A DNA stretch of 64,000 nt from Bacillota bacterium. Lineage in GTDB: Bacteria > Bacillota > Desulfotomaculia > Desulfotomaculales > Desulfallaceae. Location of the stretch: positions 1 to 64,000 of the forward strand of contig JAEXOR010000048.1 of assembly GCA_023439185.1 (NCBI GenBank), in the 5' to 3' direction. The notes under the pieces were generated by a model. That model was given only the letters and a program-made list of their open reading frames with translations, searched no databases and was not told where the DNA came from. Below are positions 50,254 to 59,502 of the stretch, in pieces; the stretch's first letter is position 1, and the number at the start of each line of letters is the position of its first letter. A program made the position numbers and the translations under genes.

Positions 50254-50955
50254 TTATTTCGGTTTGGCGTAATTATAAGTTAGAGTACCTGAATAAGCCG
50301 GTATTTTCACCTTGTCCACCTTCTTGATGTCCACCTGGATCCCCCAATCCAGCAGCGAGTCAACCACCCCTTCTTTCATTTTCAGGGAATTGGTCAATGT
50401 GTCCGGATCCCCCAGGGCGTAAATCACAAAGGGCGGGCTCAAACGCTGGTTTTTGTTCAGCAGTATGGTGGGACCAATACAGCGCACTTCGGTGGTGGAG
50501 ATAATTCGCTGTTCATTAATGGCGATGGCCCTGGCGCCGGCGGCTTTCAGTTCGTTTAAAACACTTAACACGTCCTCGTCATGCAGTACAAAATTGTTGG
50601 GGTCCATCCCCGGAGGCAATACGTCGGGGTTGTCGTTCAAGGTTACCTCCACCCCCGGGCCTTCCATTTTAGTCATCCCGGCCAACTCGCGCACGCGATT
50701 AATTTCTTCTTTCATCTTGGTCAGTTCGGGGCCGGCCACCGACTGATCCAGCCGGTCACGCAATTCATATACCCTGTGCTGCAGAACCTCCCGGCTTTGA
50801 CGGGCTTTTTCCAACTCCTCCTGCAGGGCCGCGGTCCTCTCCTGGGTAGGGGAATTCTTGGCTATTTCACTGGTCAACCTGAACTGCACCGCCAGGATAA
50901 CGCCCATAACCAGCCCCACCAAAAGCAATACCCAGTAAATTGTTTTAAACTTCAT
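50254..50955 (-). CDS. DUF881 family membrane protein (first copy)
   Basis: 233 residues with the same layout as its downstream neighbour: membrane helix (about 5-25), coiled coil (about 40-85) and DUF881 domain (KMEGPGVEVTLNDNP, VLNELKAAGARAIAINEQRI, PFVIYALGDPDTLTNSL). Tandem paralogues by duplication. Confidence 0.88.
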   Translation of the reverse strand: MKFKTIYWVLLLVGLVMGVILAVQFRLTSEIAKNSPTQERTAALQEELEKARQSREVLQHRVYELRDRLDQSVAGPELTKMKEEINRVRELAGMTKMEGPGVEVTLNDNPDVLPPGMDPNNFVLHDEDVLSVLNELKAAGARAIAINEQRIISTTEVRCIGPTILLNKNQRLSPPFVIYALGDPDTLTNSLKMKEGVVDSLLDWGIQVDIKKVDKVKIPAYSGTLTYNYAKPK

Positions 50956-51043
50956 TACTAAATAACCTCCGGGTAGACCTAAAAACAGCTATAACTATTC
51001 TGCCGTATTTACACCGACACTATTTGTAAAGATGTTCGAACAC

Positions 51044-51778
51044 TCACTTATACTTAACTACCGGTGAACTGATAATGGAAAAGTCCACATACTCTATCCG
51101 GGCGTTTTGCTCGCGCAGGTTTTCCAGCACCTGCAGAACGTAACTTCCTTTGGTGTCCAGCTCTTTGGGCAATCCCAGGCGGCATTCCACCCTGTCCAGG
51201 GTGTACAGGGTGACACATCCGTCGCCGGCCACGTGCACTTCGGACAACGCGGCGCAAAGCTCGGCGGGTATGCTTTCCACCACCTCAAGGGCGGTATCCA
51301 GCCCCTGTCCCTCCAGCGGCCGGCCCGGCCCCGCCGATTTCACCGGACCGCCTGTGATCACAGGCAGCCCGGTGGCGCCGGCCTTGCCCTGCCTTAGATA
51401 GTATCCGTTACGGTCCAGTTCCACGAAATTGCCGTCAACCACCACCATGGCCACGGGGACGCGTTCCCGCACCGTTATAATCACCGTGCCGGGATATTTC
51501 CTGGTAATCTCCGCCTCTTTGACCAACGGCAGTGTTTTAATCCTTTCCGCTCCCTTTTTCAGGTCGGCTTTAAAGATATTCACGTCCGTTACGATTCCCG
51601 AGACCCTCACTACTTCGCCCGCGGTCAGTCGGCTGTTTCCCCGCACGTCTACTTTCTTGATCAAAAAGAGGGGTGACTGCAGCAGCACATAGGCCGCCAG
51701 CAGGATAATTAAAACAAAAAAAAAGCTCTGCCAGAAGATCGCTCTCTTTTTTACCCGTCGGGACGAAGCCGCGCTCAT
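51044..51778 (-). CDS. ftsQ: Cell division protein FtsQ/DivIB
   Basis: 244 residues: short cytoplasmic N-terminus, membrane helix about 14-33, POTRA domain (LFLIKKVDVRGNSRLTAGEVVRVSGI) and beta domain (ELDRNGYYLRQG). Part of the FtsQLB divisome complex. No ftsA follows; the two DUF881 genes do instead. Confidence 0.93.
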   Translation of the reverse strand: MSAASSRRVKKRAIFWQSFFFVLIILLAAYVLLQSPLFLIKKVDVRGNSRLTAGEVVRVSGIVTDVNIFKADLKKGAERIKTLPLVKEAEITRKYPGTVIITVRERVPVAMVVVDGNFVELDRNGYYLRQGKAGATGLPVITGGPVKSAGPGRPLEGQGLDTALEVVESIPAELCAALSEVHVAGDGCVTLYTLDRVECRLGLPKELDTKGSYVLQVLENLREQNARIEYVDFSIISSPVVKYK

Positions 51779-51865
51779 ATTATCTCCCGTCCTGTGCTTT
51801 CAGATCCTGGAATCTAATAACATTATAAAACACACCGGCAGACTTGTCCAAACAAAACGATAGCA

Positions 51866-51916
51866 ACAGTCAAAAGTCGAAGGTCAAACGTCAAAAGTCT
51901 TCGGACTTTGGACTGT
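51866..51916. repeat. Period-7 GTCAAAA array between murA and ftsQ
   Basis: GTCAAAA-GTCGAAG-GTCAAAC-GTCAAAA-GTC, then TTCGGACTTTGGACTGTTC on the other strand sense, forming an imperfect inverted repeat. Confidence 0.8.
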
Positions 51917-51941
51917 TCACCGGCCTTGTCCCCCGTAAAAC

Positions 51942-51968
51942 TAAAAAAGAGTGCACATTAATGTGTAC
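51942..51968 (-). terminator. Intrinsic terminator after murA
   Basis: On the minus strand GTACACAT/ATGTGCAC with an A/T loop and TTTTTTAG tail, starting at the murA stop codon. Confidence 0.75.
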
Positions 51969-53225
51969 TCAACTGTTTACCCGGATAATCCGCGCCCCCA
52001 GGGCGTTATATTTATTTTCCAACCGCTCGTATCCGCGGTCGATATGCTCCACCTGTTCCAGCACCGTGCCGTCTTCAGCCGCCATTGCCGCCAGTACCAG
52101 CGCCGCTCCGGCCCTCAGGTCACTGGCCTCCACCATAGCCCCGGACAATCGGGGAATGCCCTTGATTACCGCGGTCTGGCCTTCCAGCCGGATGTCCGCC
52201 CCCATACGGCGCAGTTCCATCACATGTTTATACCGGTTTTCAAACACTGTCTCCGTAACCATGCTGGTGTTTGTCGCCACCGTCATCAGGGTCATGAACT
52301 GCGGCTGCATGTCGGTGGGAAACCCGGGATAGGGCATTGTTTTTATATCCACCGATTTGGGCCTTTTATCCGCCACCACCCGGACCTGGTCGTCTTTCAC
52401 CTCCACGTATACCCCGGTTTCGCGCAACTTGTTGATTACCGGTTCCAGATGCTCCGGTATGACGTCCGCGATAACGACGTCGCCGCCGGTGATGGCCGCC
52501 GCAATCATGTGGGTACCGGCTTCAATGCGGTCCGGGATTACCGTGTGCTCGACACTTGTGTTTAAAGAATCGACTCCGGTGATTCGGATGATATCGGTAC
52601 CGGCGCCCTTAATTTCAGCGCCCATTTTACTCAGGAAATTCTGCAGGTCTACTATTTCGGGTTCCCGGGCGGCGTTGCGGATGATGGTGTTGCCCCTGGC
52701 CATTGTCGCCGCCATCATCAGATTTTCCGTAGCTCCCACGCTGGGCATGTCGAGGTAAATTTCACAGCCCTTTAATTTCTCCGCTTTGGCGGATATAAAA
52801 CCATACTTTTCGGTTATGTTTACACCCATCATCTGCAACCCTTTTTGGTGCAGATTCATTGGACGGCTTCCGATGGCGCAACCCCCGGGATAACTGATTT
52901 TAGCGTTTTTAAACCGACTGATTAACGGACCCAATACTAAGTTTGACGCCCGCATTCGTCGCATCAGGTCCTCGCTTATATCCTGGCAACCGACGCCTCT
53001 GGCGTTGATATGCATGGAGTCCTTCTCCCAAAGCACTTCCGCGCCCAGGTGCACCAGCACATCGCGCATCACTGCCACGTCACGCAGGCGGGGCACACCC
53101 CTGATGGTGCATTCGCCGTCCAGCAGTAAACTGGCCGCCACAATGGGCAGGGATGAATTCTTGGATCCGCTTACCCGCACGGTACCCTGCAGACGGTTGC
53201 CGCCCACGATCATAAATCTTTGCAA
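51969..53225 (-). CDS. murA: UDP-N-acetylglucosamine 1-carboxyvinyltransferase
   Basis: 418 residues. First committed step of peptidoglycan synthesis. The N-terminal GNRLQGTVRVSGSKNSSLPIVAA matches the family, and the active-site cysteine that fosfomycin attacks lies in YPGGCAIGSRPM near residue 115. EPSP-like fold with six repeats. Followed by a terminator. Confidence 0.97.
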   Translation of the reverse strand: MQRFMIVGGNRLQGTVRVSGSKNSSLPIVAASLLLDGECTIRGVPRLRDVAVMRDVLVHLGAEVLWEKDSMHINARGVGCQDISEDLMRRMRASNLVLGPLISRFKNAKISYPGGCAIGSRPMNLHQKGLQMMGVNITEKYGFISAKAEKLKGCEIYLDMPSVGATENLMMAATMARGNTIIRNAAREPEIVDLQNFLSKMGAEIKGAGTDIIRITGVDSLNTSVEHTVIPDRIEAGTHMIAAAITGGDVVIADVIPEHLEPVINKLRETGVYVEVKDDQVRVVADKRPKSVDIKTMPYPGFPTDMQPQFMTLMTVATNTSMVTETVFENRYKHVMELRRMGADIRLEGQTAVIKGIPRLSGAMVEASDLRAGAALVLAAMAAEDGTVLEQVEHIDRGYERLENKYNALGARIIRVNS

Positions 53226-53241
53226 TTATGTTCACCTCCAG

Positions 53242-54153
53242 CTAAAACTCTCCCAGCATCTGCACCTCCAGCAAGAGTTTTACGCCGCACTGCTCCTCCA
53301 CGGCAGTCCGCACCGCCCGCACCAGTGCCAGCACGTCGGCGGCGGTCCCGCCGCCCAGGTTGACAAAAAAGTTGGCGTGCCGCGGCGAAACCTGGATGGC
53401 CCCCACCCGCATTTCCTTGCAACCGGCGCTTTCAATCAACCGGCCCGCCGAATCTCCGGGCGGGTTTTTAAAAACGCTGCCGGCGTTGGGCTGTTCCAGG
53501 GGTTGGGTGCTCCGCCTCCGGTTCAGGTAATCGTCCATCTTTTTTTTGATTTCTTCCCCGGGGCGGAGCAGGCCTGCAAAGGCGGCCCCGGTGATAATCA
53601 AGTCCCTTTGGGATAAACAGCTTTTCCGATAGCCAAACTCCAGCTCGCTTTTGGCAAAGGTTTTCGCATGGCCTTCGTAATCCACCGTTTCCACGCGCAA
53701 AACACGCTCTCCCACCGAGCATCCGTTGGCCCCGGCGTTCATCAGCAGCGCTCCGCCTACAGTGCCCGGTATGCCGGCCAGGAATTCAAAGCCGGACAAG
53801 CCGGCCTGTAAGGCCGTTTGAGCCATCCGGGGCAGCGGCGTCCCCGCTCCGGCGTTGATTACCGCGCCTTTAATTTCAATACCGGACAGACCCGGGCCCG
53901 GTTTTAAAACCAGACCGCGGACACCGCTGTCCGAAACCAGTAAATTGGTACCATTGCCAATAACAGTAACGGGCAGCCTGTTTTCACGGGCCCAGGCCAG
54001 AGCCCGGCAAAGATCGCCGGAATCCGCAGGCTCCGCGTAATAGTCCGCCGGTCCTCCGATACGCCAACTGGTGTGTTTGCTCATTGGTTCGGACGCCTTA
54101 ACCCGACCTTTTAACACCTTGCTCAAATTGCTTAATAACTGCTCACCCGTCAA
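53242..54153 (-). CDS. murB: UDP-N-acetylenolpyruvoylglucosamine reductase
   Basis: 303 residues, FAD-dependent. N-terminal SKHTSWRIGGPADYYAEP, FAD-binding VIGNGTNLLVSD and GIPGTVGGALLMNAGA, and the catalytic serine region NAGSVFKNPPGDSAGRLIE. Type II MurB, usual in Firmicutes. Sits between murC (3 bp) and murA (16 bp). Confidence 0.97.
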   Translation of the reverse strand: MTGEQLLSNLSKVLKGRVKASEPMSKHTSWRIGGPADYYAEPADSGDLCRALAWARENRLPVTVIGNGTNLLVSDSGVRGLVLKPGPGLSGIEIKGAVINAGAGTPLPRMAQTALQAGLSGFEFLAGIPGTVGGALLMNAGANGCSVGERVLRVETVDYEGHAKTFAKSELEFGYRKSCLSQRDLIITGAAFAGLLRPGEEIKKKMDDYLNRRRSTQPLEQPNAGSVFKNPPGDSAGRLIESAGCKEMRVGAIQVSPRHANFFVNLGGGTAADVLALVRAVRTAVEEQCGVKLLLEVQMLGEF

Positions 54154-54156
54154 CGG

Positions 54157-55566
54157 TCAGCGCTCCTCATGCGGGGATATTGAGCCGGGTTCCCTTTCCC
54201 GCAGCCGGTTTAACAGCTCCGGACCGGTTTTCCAGACGTCGCCCGCGCCCATGGTAAGCACCAGATCGCCCCGGTGCAGGTTTTCAGCCAGGTAAGTCAC
54301 TGTTTTGTCACGGGAGCCGATGAAAACAGGCCGGAGCCCGTTGTGTGACGCTACGGCGTCCACAATGAGCTGTGCGGTGACCCCGGGCAAAGGTTCTTCT
54401 CCGGCGCCGTAAATATCGTTAATAATTAAAACATCCGTATTGACAAAACAGTCCCCGAATCGCCGGTGCAAAAGTGATGTCCGGGAATACCGGTGCGGCT
54501 GAAAAACAGTGATAATACGACCGGGATGCACCTGCCTTGCCGCTTTCAGCGTGACGTCAATTTCGGTGGGATGGTGCGCGTAATCGTCCACCACGGTGAT
54601 GCCGTGCACCCGGCCTATCATTTGGTAACGCCGGCCGGCGCCCTCAAAGCTCCGCAGCACGGAGGCCATTTCCGGGAAGGAGACGCCGATAAAACGCCCG
54701 GCTGCCACCACCGCCAGGGCGTTGGCCAGGTTATGCCTGCCGGGAACGGACAGCGCCAGGCGGCCCAGGCGCCGTCCCCGGTAATATACCTCCGCCTCGG
54801 AACCGTCGTCCGTCAACCGGATATCGTTTAATATATAATCAGCCTCGGGATTTTCCACGGCGTAAGTAATCACTCTTTCACCGCAGGCGCCGGAAACCTC
54901 TCTGACCACCGCGTCATCGAAACAGAGTACCGCGGCGCCGCCCGGGGTAATACCGCCCAGGAACCGACGAAATGCCGCGACAATATTTTCCATTGAGCCG
55001 TAATGGTCCAGGTGATCGTCCTCAATATTGGTCACCACGGCCAGGTAAGGTTTTAACTTGAGAAATGACTTATCGCTTTCGTCCGCTTCCGCGACCAGAT
55101 ACTCGCCCCGGCCCAGTTTGGCGTTGCCGCCGATATTGGTCAATTCACCTCCGATGAGTATGGTCGGATCCAGGCGGCATTTTTCCATGACCAGCGCCAG
55201 CATGGCGGTGGTGGTGGTTTTACCGTGCGCCCCGGCTATGGCGATTCCCCTTCGCCGGTCCATCAGCAGGGCCAGTAAATCAGCCCGGTGGATTACCGGA
55301 ACGCCTTTTTCGGTTGCTGCCCGCAATTCCGGATTGGCCGGGTCTATGGCCGTCGAGACTATCACCAGTTCCGCGTCACCGATATTGTCCGCGCAGTGCC
55401 CCGTGTATACGGTTGCTCCCAAATGCCGCAGTCTTTCAGTCACCGGCGTGCCGTTCAAGTCCGATCCCCGTACGTTTATGCCCTGGTCCAGCAGCACCCT
55501 GGCCAGACCGCTCATTCCGGCTCCGCCAATGCCTATAAAGTGAACCTTCCCCGGTATTTCTGTCAC
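54157..55566 (-). CDS. murC: UDP-N-acetylmuramate-L-alanine ligase
   Basis: 469 residues from the GTG at 55566 behind AGGAG (11 nt). The N-terminal Rossmann motif HFIGIGGAGMSGLARVL, ATP loop GAHGKTTTTAML, EADESDKSFL and DDYAHHPTEI are all present. A longer frame to 55632 adds 22 residues without family support. Confidence 0.97.
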   Translation of the reverse strand: MTEIPGKVHFIGIGGAGMSGLARVLLDQGINVRGSDLNGTPVTERLRHLGATVYTGHCADNIGDAELVIVSTAIDPANPELRAATEKGVPVIHRADLLALLMDRRRGIAIAGAHGKTTTTAMLALVMEKCRLDPTILIGGELTNIGGNAKLGRGEYLVAEADESDKSFLKLKPYLAVVTNIEDDHLDHYGSMENIVAAFRRFLGGITPGGAAVLCFDDAVVREVSGACGERVITYAVENPEADYILNDIRLTDDGSEAEVYYRGRRLGRLALSVPGRHNLANALAVVAAGRFIGVSFPEMASVLRSFEGAGRRYQMIGRVHGITVVDDYAHHPTEIDVTLKAARQVHPGRIITVFQPHRYSRTSLLHRRFGDCFVNTDVLIINDIYGAGEEPLPGVTAQLIVDAVASHNGLRPVFIGSRDKTVTYLAENLHRGDLVLTMGAGDVWKTGPELLNRLREREPGSISPHEER

Positions 55567-55700
55567 TCGCCGATCAGCTCCTTCCTGCACCAAGTCGGTG
55601 CAAGTACGGCCAGCCAGGAGAGGATATCTCATATTATGCGCCTGTTCAAATTGGTGTTACAGATACGGGCGCCTTCCCTCCAGGCATGTCCCACGTGATT

Positions 55701-55776
55701 AGTCTAAAGTCCAAAGTCGAAAGCCTAAAGTCATTTGTCTAAAAACCTTGTCTTTCAACTTTTGACTTTCGACTGT
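55701..55776. repeat. Period-7 GTCTAAA array between murG and murC
   Basis: Four or five units GTCTAAA/GTCCAAA/GTCGAAA, then the complementary run CAACTTTTGACTTTCGACTGT, directly after the murG stop codon. Confidence 0.85.
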
Positions 55777-56880
55777 TTAAATAATTTCCGCCAGTATATC
55801 CATAATATCGTCCAACGCCCGGGGCCGGCCCAAATTCAAGCTGGCCGCTGCCATAACTTTCAGGCGCTCCGGTTCATTGAGCAGTTTTTCCAGTTCGGCG
55901 ATGAGCGCAGCGCCGGAAAAATCAGCGTCCAGAACCAGCACCGCCGCCCCCCGGTCCGCCAGCGCCCTGGCGTTGTGTTCCTGGTGGTTGGCGGCGGCAT
56001 AGGGAAAAGGCACCAGCAATGCCGGCAGCCCGCGGGCTGTGATCTCGGCGATGCTGGCGGCGCCGGCCCGTCCCACCACCAGGTCTGCCGCCGCCAGCGC
56101 CTCCGGCATTTCGTACATATAAGGCTCAACGATCATGTTCCCCGGCACGGCAGTAGTTCCGTCATCCTTTAGCATGTCCATAAAATTATCGTATTGCCCC
56201 TTGCCGGTGACATGCAACCATTTAAGCTCTCGTTGGCCGGCAATCCACCCGGCGGCGGAGGCCACGGCGCGGTTGATGCTCTTCGCTCCCTGGCTGCCTC
56301 CGAAGGAGAGTACCAGCAGTTCTTGATCCTTGATCCCATATTTGACCCTGGCCGCTGACCGGCCTGCGGTAAGCACCCCGGACCGCACCGGCAGCCCGGT
56401 CAGTTGCGGCCTGGTACGGGCGGGAAAATAGGGCAGGGAATCCTCGAAGGTCACCGCCACCCGGTCCACGAACCGGGCCAGGATGCGATTGGTCACCCCG
56501 GGCAGGGCGTTTTGTTCGTGGATCAAAGTCGGTATTTTCATTCGGGCCGCGGCCAGCACCACCGGCCCGCATACATACCCGCCGGTTCCCGCCACCGCGT
56601 CGGGCGCGAAGCTTTTAATCAACCGCCGCGCTTCCCTGTATCCGGCTGCAGCCTCCAGGGGCACCTTCAGGTTTTGCGGCGACAGGCTGCGCCGGATGCC
56701 CACCGCCCGGACCGTCCGAAAATCCAGCCCGGCCGAGGGTACCAGATCCGCTTCCAGTCCCCGGGCGGTACCGATATACATGATCGAGCAGTCCGGATAC
56801 CGCCGCCGCATCCCGCCCGCTATGGCCAGGGCGGGGTAAATGTGGCCGCCGGTTCCGCCGCCGGTAACAATAAAACGCAA
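55777..56880 (-). CDS. murG: Lipid II synthase MurG (GlcNAc transferase)
   Basis: 367 residues. N-terminal GGGTGGHIYPALAIA, C-terminal donor site with GRAGAASIAEITARGLPALLVPFPYAAANHQ. Adds GlcNAc to lipid I on the inner membrane face. Follows ftsW by 21 bp. Confidence 0.97.
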   Translation of the reverse strand: MRFIVTGGGTGGHIYPALAIAGGMRRRYPDCSIMYIGTARGLEADLVPSAGLDFRTVRAVGIRRSLSPQNLKVPLEAAAGYREARRLIKSFAPDAVAGTGGYVCGPVVLAAARMKIPTLIHEQNALPGVTNRILARFVDRVAVTFEDSLPYFPARTRPQLTGLPVRSGVLTAGRSAARVKYGIKDQELLVLSFGGSQGAKSINRAVASAAGWIAGQRELKWLHVTGKGQYDNFMDMLKDDGTTAVPGNMIVEPYMYEMPEALAAADLVVGRAGAASIAEITARGLPALLVPFPYAAANHQEHNARALADRGAAVLVLDADFSGAALIAELEKLLNEPERLKVMAAASLNLGRPRALDDIMDILAEII

Positions 56881-56901
56881 AATTACTCACTCCAGCTTTT
56901 T

Positions 56902-58017
56902 TCACCTTGGATTGGAATACCTTGATATATTCAGTATAATCCCTACTCCCATCAACGAAAAGATCAGGGACGTGGAACCAAAACTGACAAAGGGCAGGGT
57001 AATGCCGGTAACCGGCAGGGTACCGGTGACCACGCCGATGTTTACCAGCGCCTGCAGCGCGATACCGGATGTAAGGCCGGCAGCCAGCAGGCTACCAAAG
57101 GCGTCGGGGCAAGTGATAGCAATTTTAAAGCCCCGCCAGACCAGGAAGATAAACAGCAAAATGACCAGAAAACCGCCGATAAAGCCAAGTTCTTCGCCGA
57201 TGGCCGCAAAAATAAAGTCGGTATGCCGCTCGGGCAGAAACAAAAACTTGGAATGACGCCCCTGACCAAGGCCCGTGCCTAAAAAGCCGCCCGACGCCAG
57301 TGACATCAGAGCGTTTAATATGTTCCACCCCGCTCCGGTAGGATCGGCTTCGGGATCAAGAAAGGCCATGAACCGCCTCATCCGGTACGGTTCAAAATAG
57401 ATAGCCGCGGCCACCACAGCCAGACCAGCCCCGGCTAGTCCGGCCAGATGAGAGATCCTGGCCCCGGCGGCAAAGAACAGGATGAAAATGGTGCCCAAAA
57501 GCGTGACCGCGGTGCCCAGGTCGGGCTGGGCCAGGATTAACAGCGCGGCAACGGAGGCGATACCCAAAAAGGGCAGCAAGCCGCGGCCGAAATATTTGAT
57601 TTGCTCTTTTCGCCTGGTCAAACCGTAGGCAACAAAGGTAATTAAAAATATCTTCACCAGTTCCGAAGGCTGGAAGCTGGTGAAACCCAGGTTGATCCAG
57701 CGCCGGGCACCCAGATACTCCATGCCGATACCAGGTATCAGCACCAGAATAAGCAGTATGAACGAGGTGATCAGCATCAGTCCGGTCCATCGTTTAAGCT
57801 GCCGGTAATCGTAGTTGATCATGAAGAACATAGCCACTAAGCCGACGCAGGCGCCAAAAAGCTGGCGCTTAAAAAAATGGAACGGATCCTTGAACGGACC
57901 TTCGGGATCACCCGCGAAGTACGCGCTGGCGCTAAATACCATAACCAGGCCAATGCTGAGTAGTACCAGAACGATTAAAAAAAGTACGAAATCAAAGGCT
58001 TTTTTGCGCGTACGCAT
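56902..58017 (-). CDS. ftsW: Lipid II polymerase / division SEDS protein FtsW
   Basis: 371 residues with about ten membrane helices. SEDS signatures: LLVMVFSAS near the N-terminus, GARRWINLGFTSFQPSELVK with the catalytic-loop region, and PVTGITLPFVSFGSTSLI near the C-terminus. SpoVE and FtsW cannot be separated by sequence alone; its position in the dcw cluster fits either. Confidence 0.94.
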   Translation of the reverse strand: MRTRKKAFDFVLFLIVLVLLSIGLVMVFSASAYFAGDPEGPFKDPFHFFKRQLFGACVGLVAMFFMINYDYRQLKRWTGLMLITSFILLILVLIPGIGMEYLGARRWINLGFTSFQPSELVKIFLITFVAYGLTRRKEQIKYFGRGLLPFLGIASVAALLILAQPDLGTAVTLLGTIFILFFAAGARISHLAGLAGAGLAVVAAAIYFEPYRMRRFMAFLDPEADPTGAGWNILNALMSLASGGFLGTGLGQGRHSKFLFLPERHTDFIFAAIGEELGFIGGFLVILLFIFLVWRGFKIAITCPDAFGSLLAAGLTSGIALQALVNIGVVTGTLPVTGITLPFVSFGSTSLIFSLMGVGIILNISRYSNPR

Positions 58018-58055
58018 AGCTCTATAACCCCCTCGTTACCGGGTGTATTCAGTAA

Positions 58056-58078
58056 CCGGGCCGGCAATTCCGGCCCGG
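58056..58078. other. GC-rich hairpin between murD and ftsW
   Basis: CCGGGCCGG/CCGGCCCGG with a CAATT loop in the 81-bp gap. No T-run follows, so possible processing or pause site rather than a terminator. Confidence 0.5.
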
Positions 58079-58098
58079 CAGGGGTTGATCCGGCTTTT

Positions 58099-59466
58099 TT
58101 ATCCGCCGCCCGACGCCAATTCACGCACAATTTGTTTAAACAAATTACCGCGTTCTTCGTAGTTGCTGAACATATCCCAACTGGCACAGGCCGGGGAAAG
58201 CAGTACAATATCCCCGGGCACTGAGACCCGGTAAGCCTCCAGCACCGCTTCCCGGAAACCGGACGCCCTTCTGACCGCCCCAAAGCCCTCCGCCCGGACG
58301 GAACGTTCAATTTCATCCGCGCACTCGCCCAGCAGCACCAGTACCCGCACTTTTTCCCGGACCTGCCCGGCAAAGGCGGAAAAACTGCTGCCTTTGTTTC
58401 TGCCTCCGGCCAGCAAAACGATGGGCCGGTCGAAAGCTTCCAGGGCTTTAATGCTGGCTTCCGGGTTCGTGCCCTTGGAATCGTTGATATAGCGGACGCC
58501 GTCGATATCGACCACTGTTTCCAGCCGGTGTTCCACCCCGGGGAATGTGCGCAGGGTATGGGCCAGCACCGCCGTGGACACGCCCATGACACAAGCGGCG
58601 GCCACCGCCGCCAGGGCGTTTTCCAGGTTATGCGCGCCGGGAATGGCCAGCTCGCCGACACCGAGGATGTCCCTCCGGACGCCGTTGAGCCGGACCGTTA
58701 TTCTGTCGTCGCGGACAAGTACCCCTTCTTCTAAGCTATGCCGGCGACTGAAAAATATAACCTGTCCCGGCGCTTGCGCGGCCAGCGCCCGGGCGCCGGG
58801 ATCGTCGTAATTAAGCACGGTATAATCGCGTTTGTTCTGCCTGGCAAAAATGCGGGCTTTGGCGGCGGTGTAATTTTCCATGCTGCCGTGGCGGTCCAGG
58901 TGATCCGGGGCGATATTCAAGATCACCGCCACATGTGGTCTGAACTGCTCCGCCGTTTCCAACTGAAAACTGGACACCTCGGCCACAACCACGTCCCGGG
59001 GGCCATAATCTTCAATGACGTCCACCAGCGTGACGCCTATATTGCCCCCCACCAGGGTCCGCCGTCCCGCCGCTTTAAATATTTCTCCCACCAGGGTAGT
59101 GGTGGTGGTTTTACCGTTGGTGCCGGTGATGGCCACAATGGGCGCTTCGGCAACGCGGTAGGCCAGTTCAAGCTCGCCGGTAACCGGGATACCCAAAGCC
59201 CGGGCCGCCGCCACCGGCGGAACGGTTGGCGGAACGCCGGGGCTGATTACCACCAGGTCGCAGCTTTCGGGCCGCACCTCGGGATAGTATCCCAGCACGG
59301 CACGGACGCCGCCGGCCGGCAATTCAGCCCATTCTCCGTTAAGTTTGTCCTGCTCCCGGCCGTCGGTAACGGTGACCTCGGCGCCCCGGCGCAACATAAA
59401 CCGGGCCGTCGCCAGGCCGGACTTACCCGCCCCGACCACCAGCACCTTTTTGCCCTTCAGTTTCAA
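58099..59466 (-). CDS. murD: UDP-N-acetylmuramoylalanine-D-glutamate ligase
   Basis: 455 residues. VLVVGAGKSGLATARFM at the N-terminus, ATP loop GTNGKTTTTTLVGE, NIAPDHLDRHGS and NDSKGTNPEA. Adds D-Glu to UDP-MurNAc-L-Ala. Between mraY and ftsW. Confidence 0.97.
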   Translation of the reverse strand: MKLKGKKVLVVGAGKSGLATARFMLRRGAEVTVTDGREQDKLNGEWAELPAGGVRAVLGYYPEVRPESCDLVVISPGVPPTVPPVAAARALGIPVTGELELAYRVAEAPIVAITGTNGKTTTTTLVGEIFKAAGRRTLVGGNIGVTLVDVIEDYGPRDVVVAEVSSFQLETAEQFRPHVAVILNIAPDHLDRHGSMENYTAAKARIFARQNKRDYTVLNYDDPGARALAAQAPGQVIFFSRRHSLEEGVLVRDDRITVRLNGVRRDILGVGELAIPGAHNLENALAAVAAACVMGVSTAVLAHTLRTFPGVEHRLETVVDIDGVRYINDSKGTNPEASIKALEAFDRPIVLLAGGRNKGSSFSAFAGQVREKVRVLVLLGECADEIERSVRAEGFGAVRRASGFREAVLEAYRVSVPGDIVLLSPACASWDMFSNYEERGNLFKQIVRELASGGG

Positions 59467-59502
59467 GTAATATCCCTACTTCCATGACCCCTTAACTCTA
59501 CC

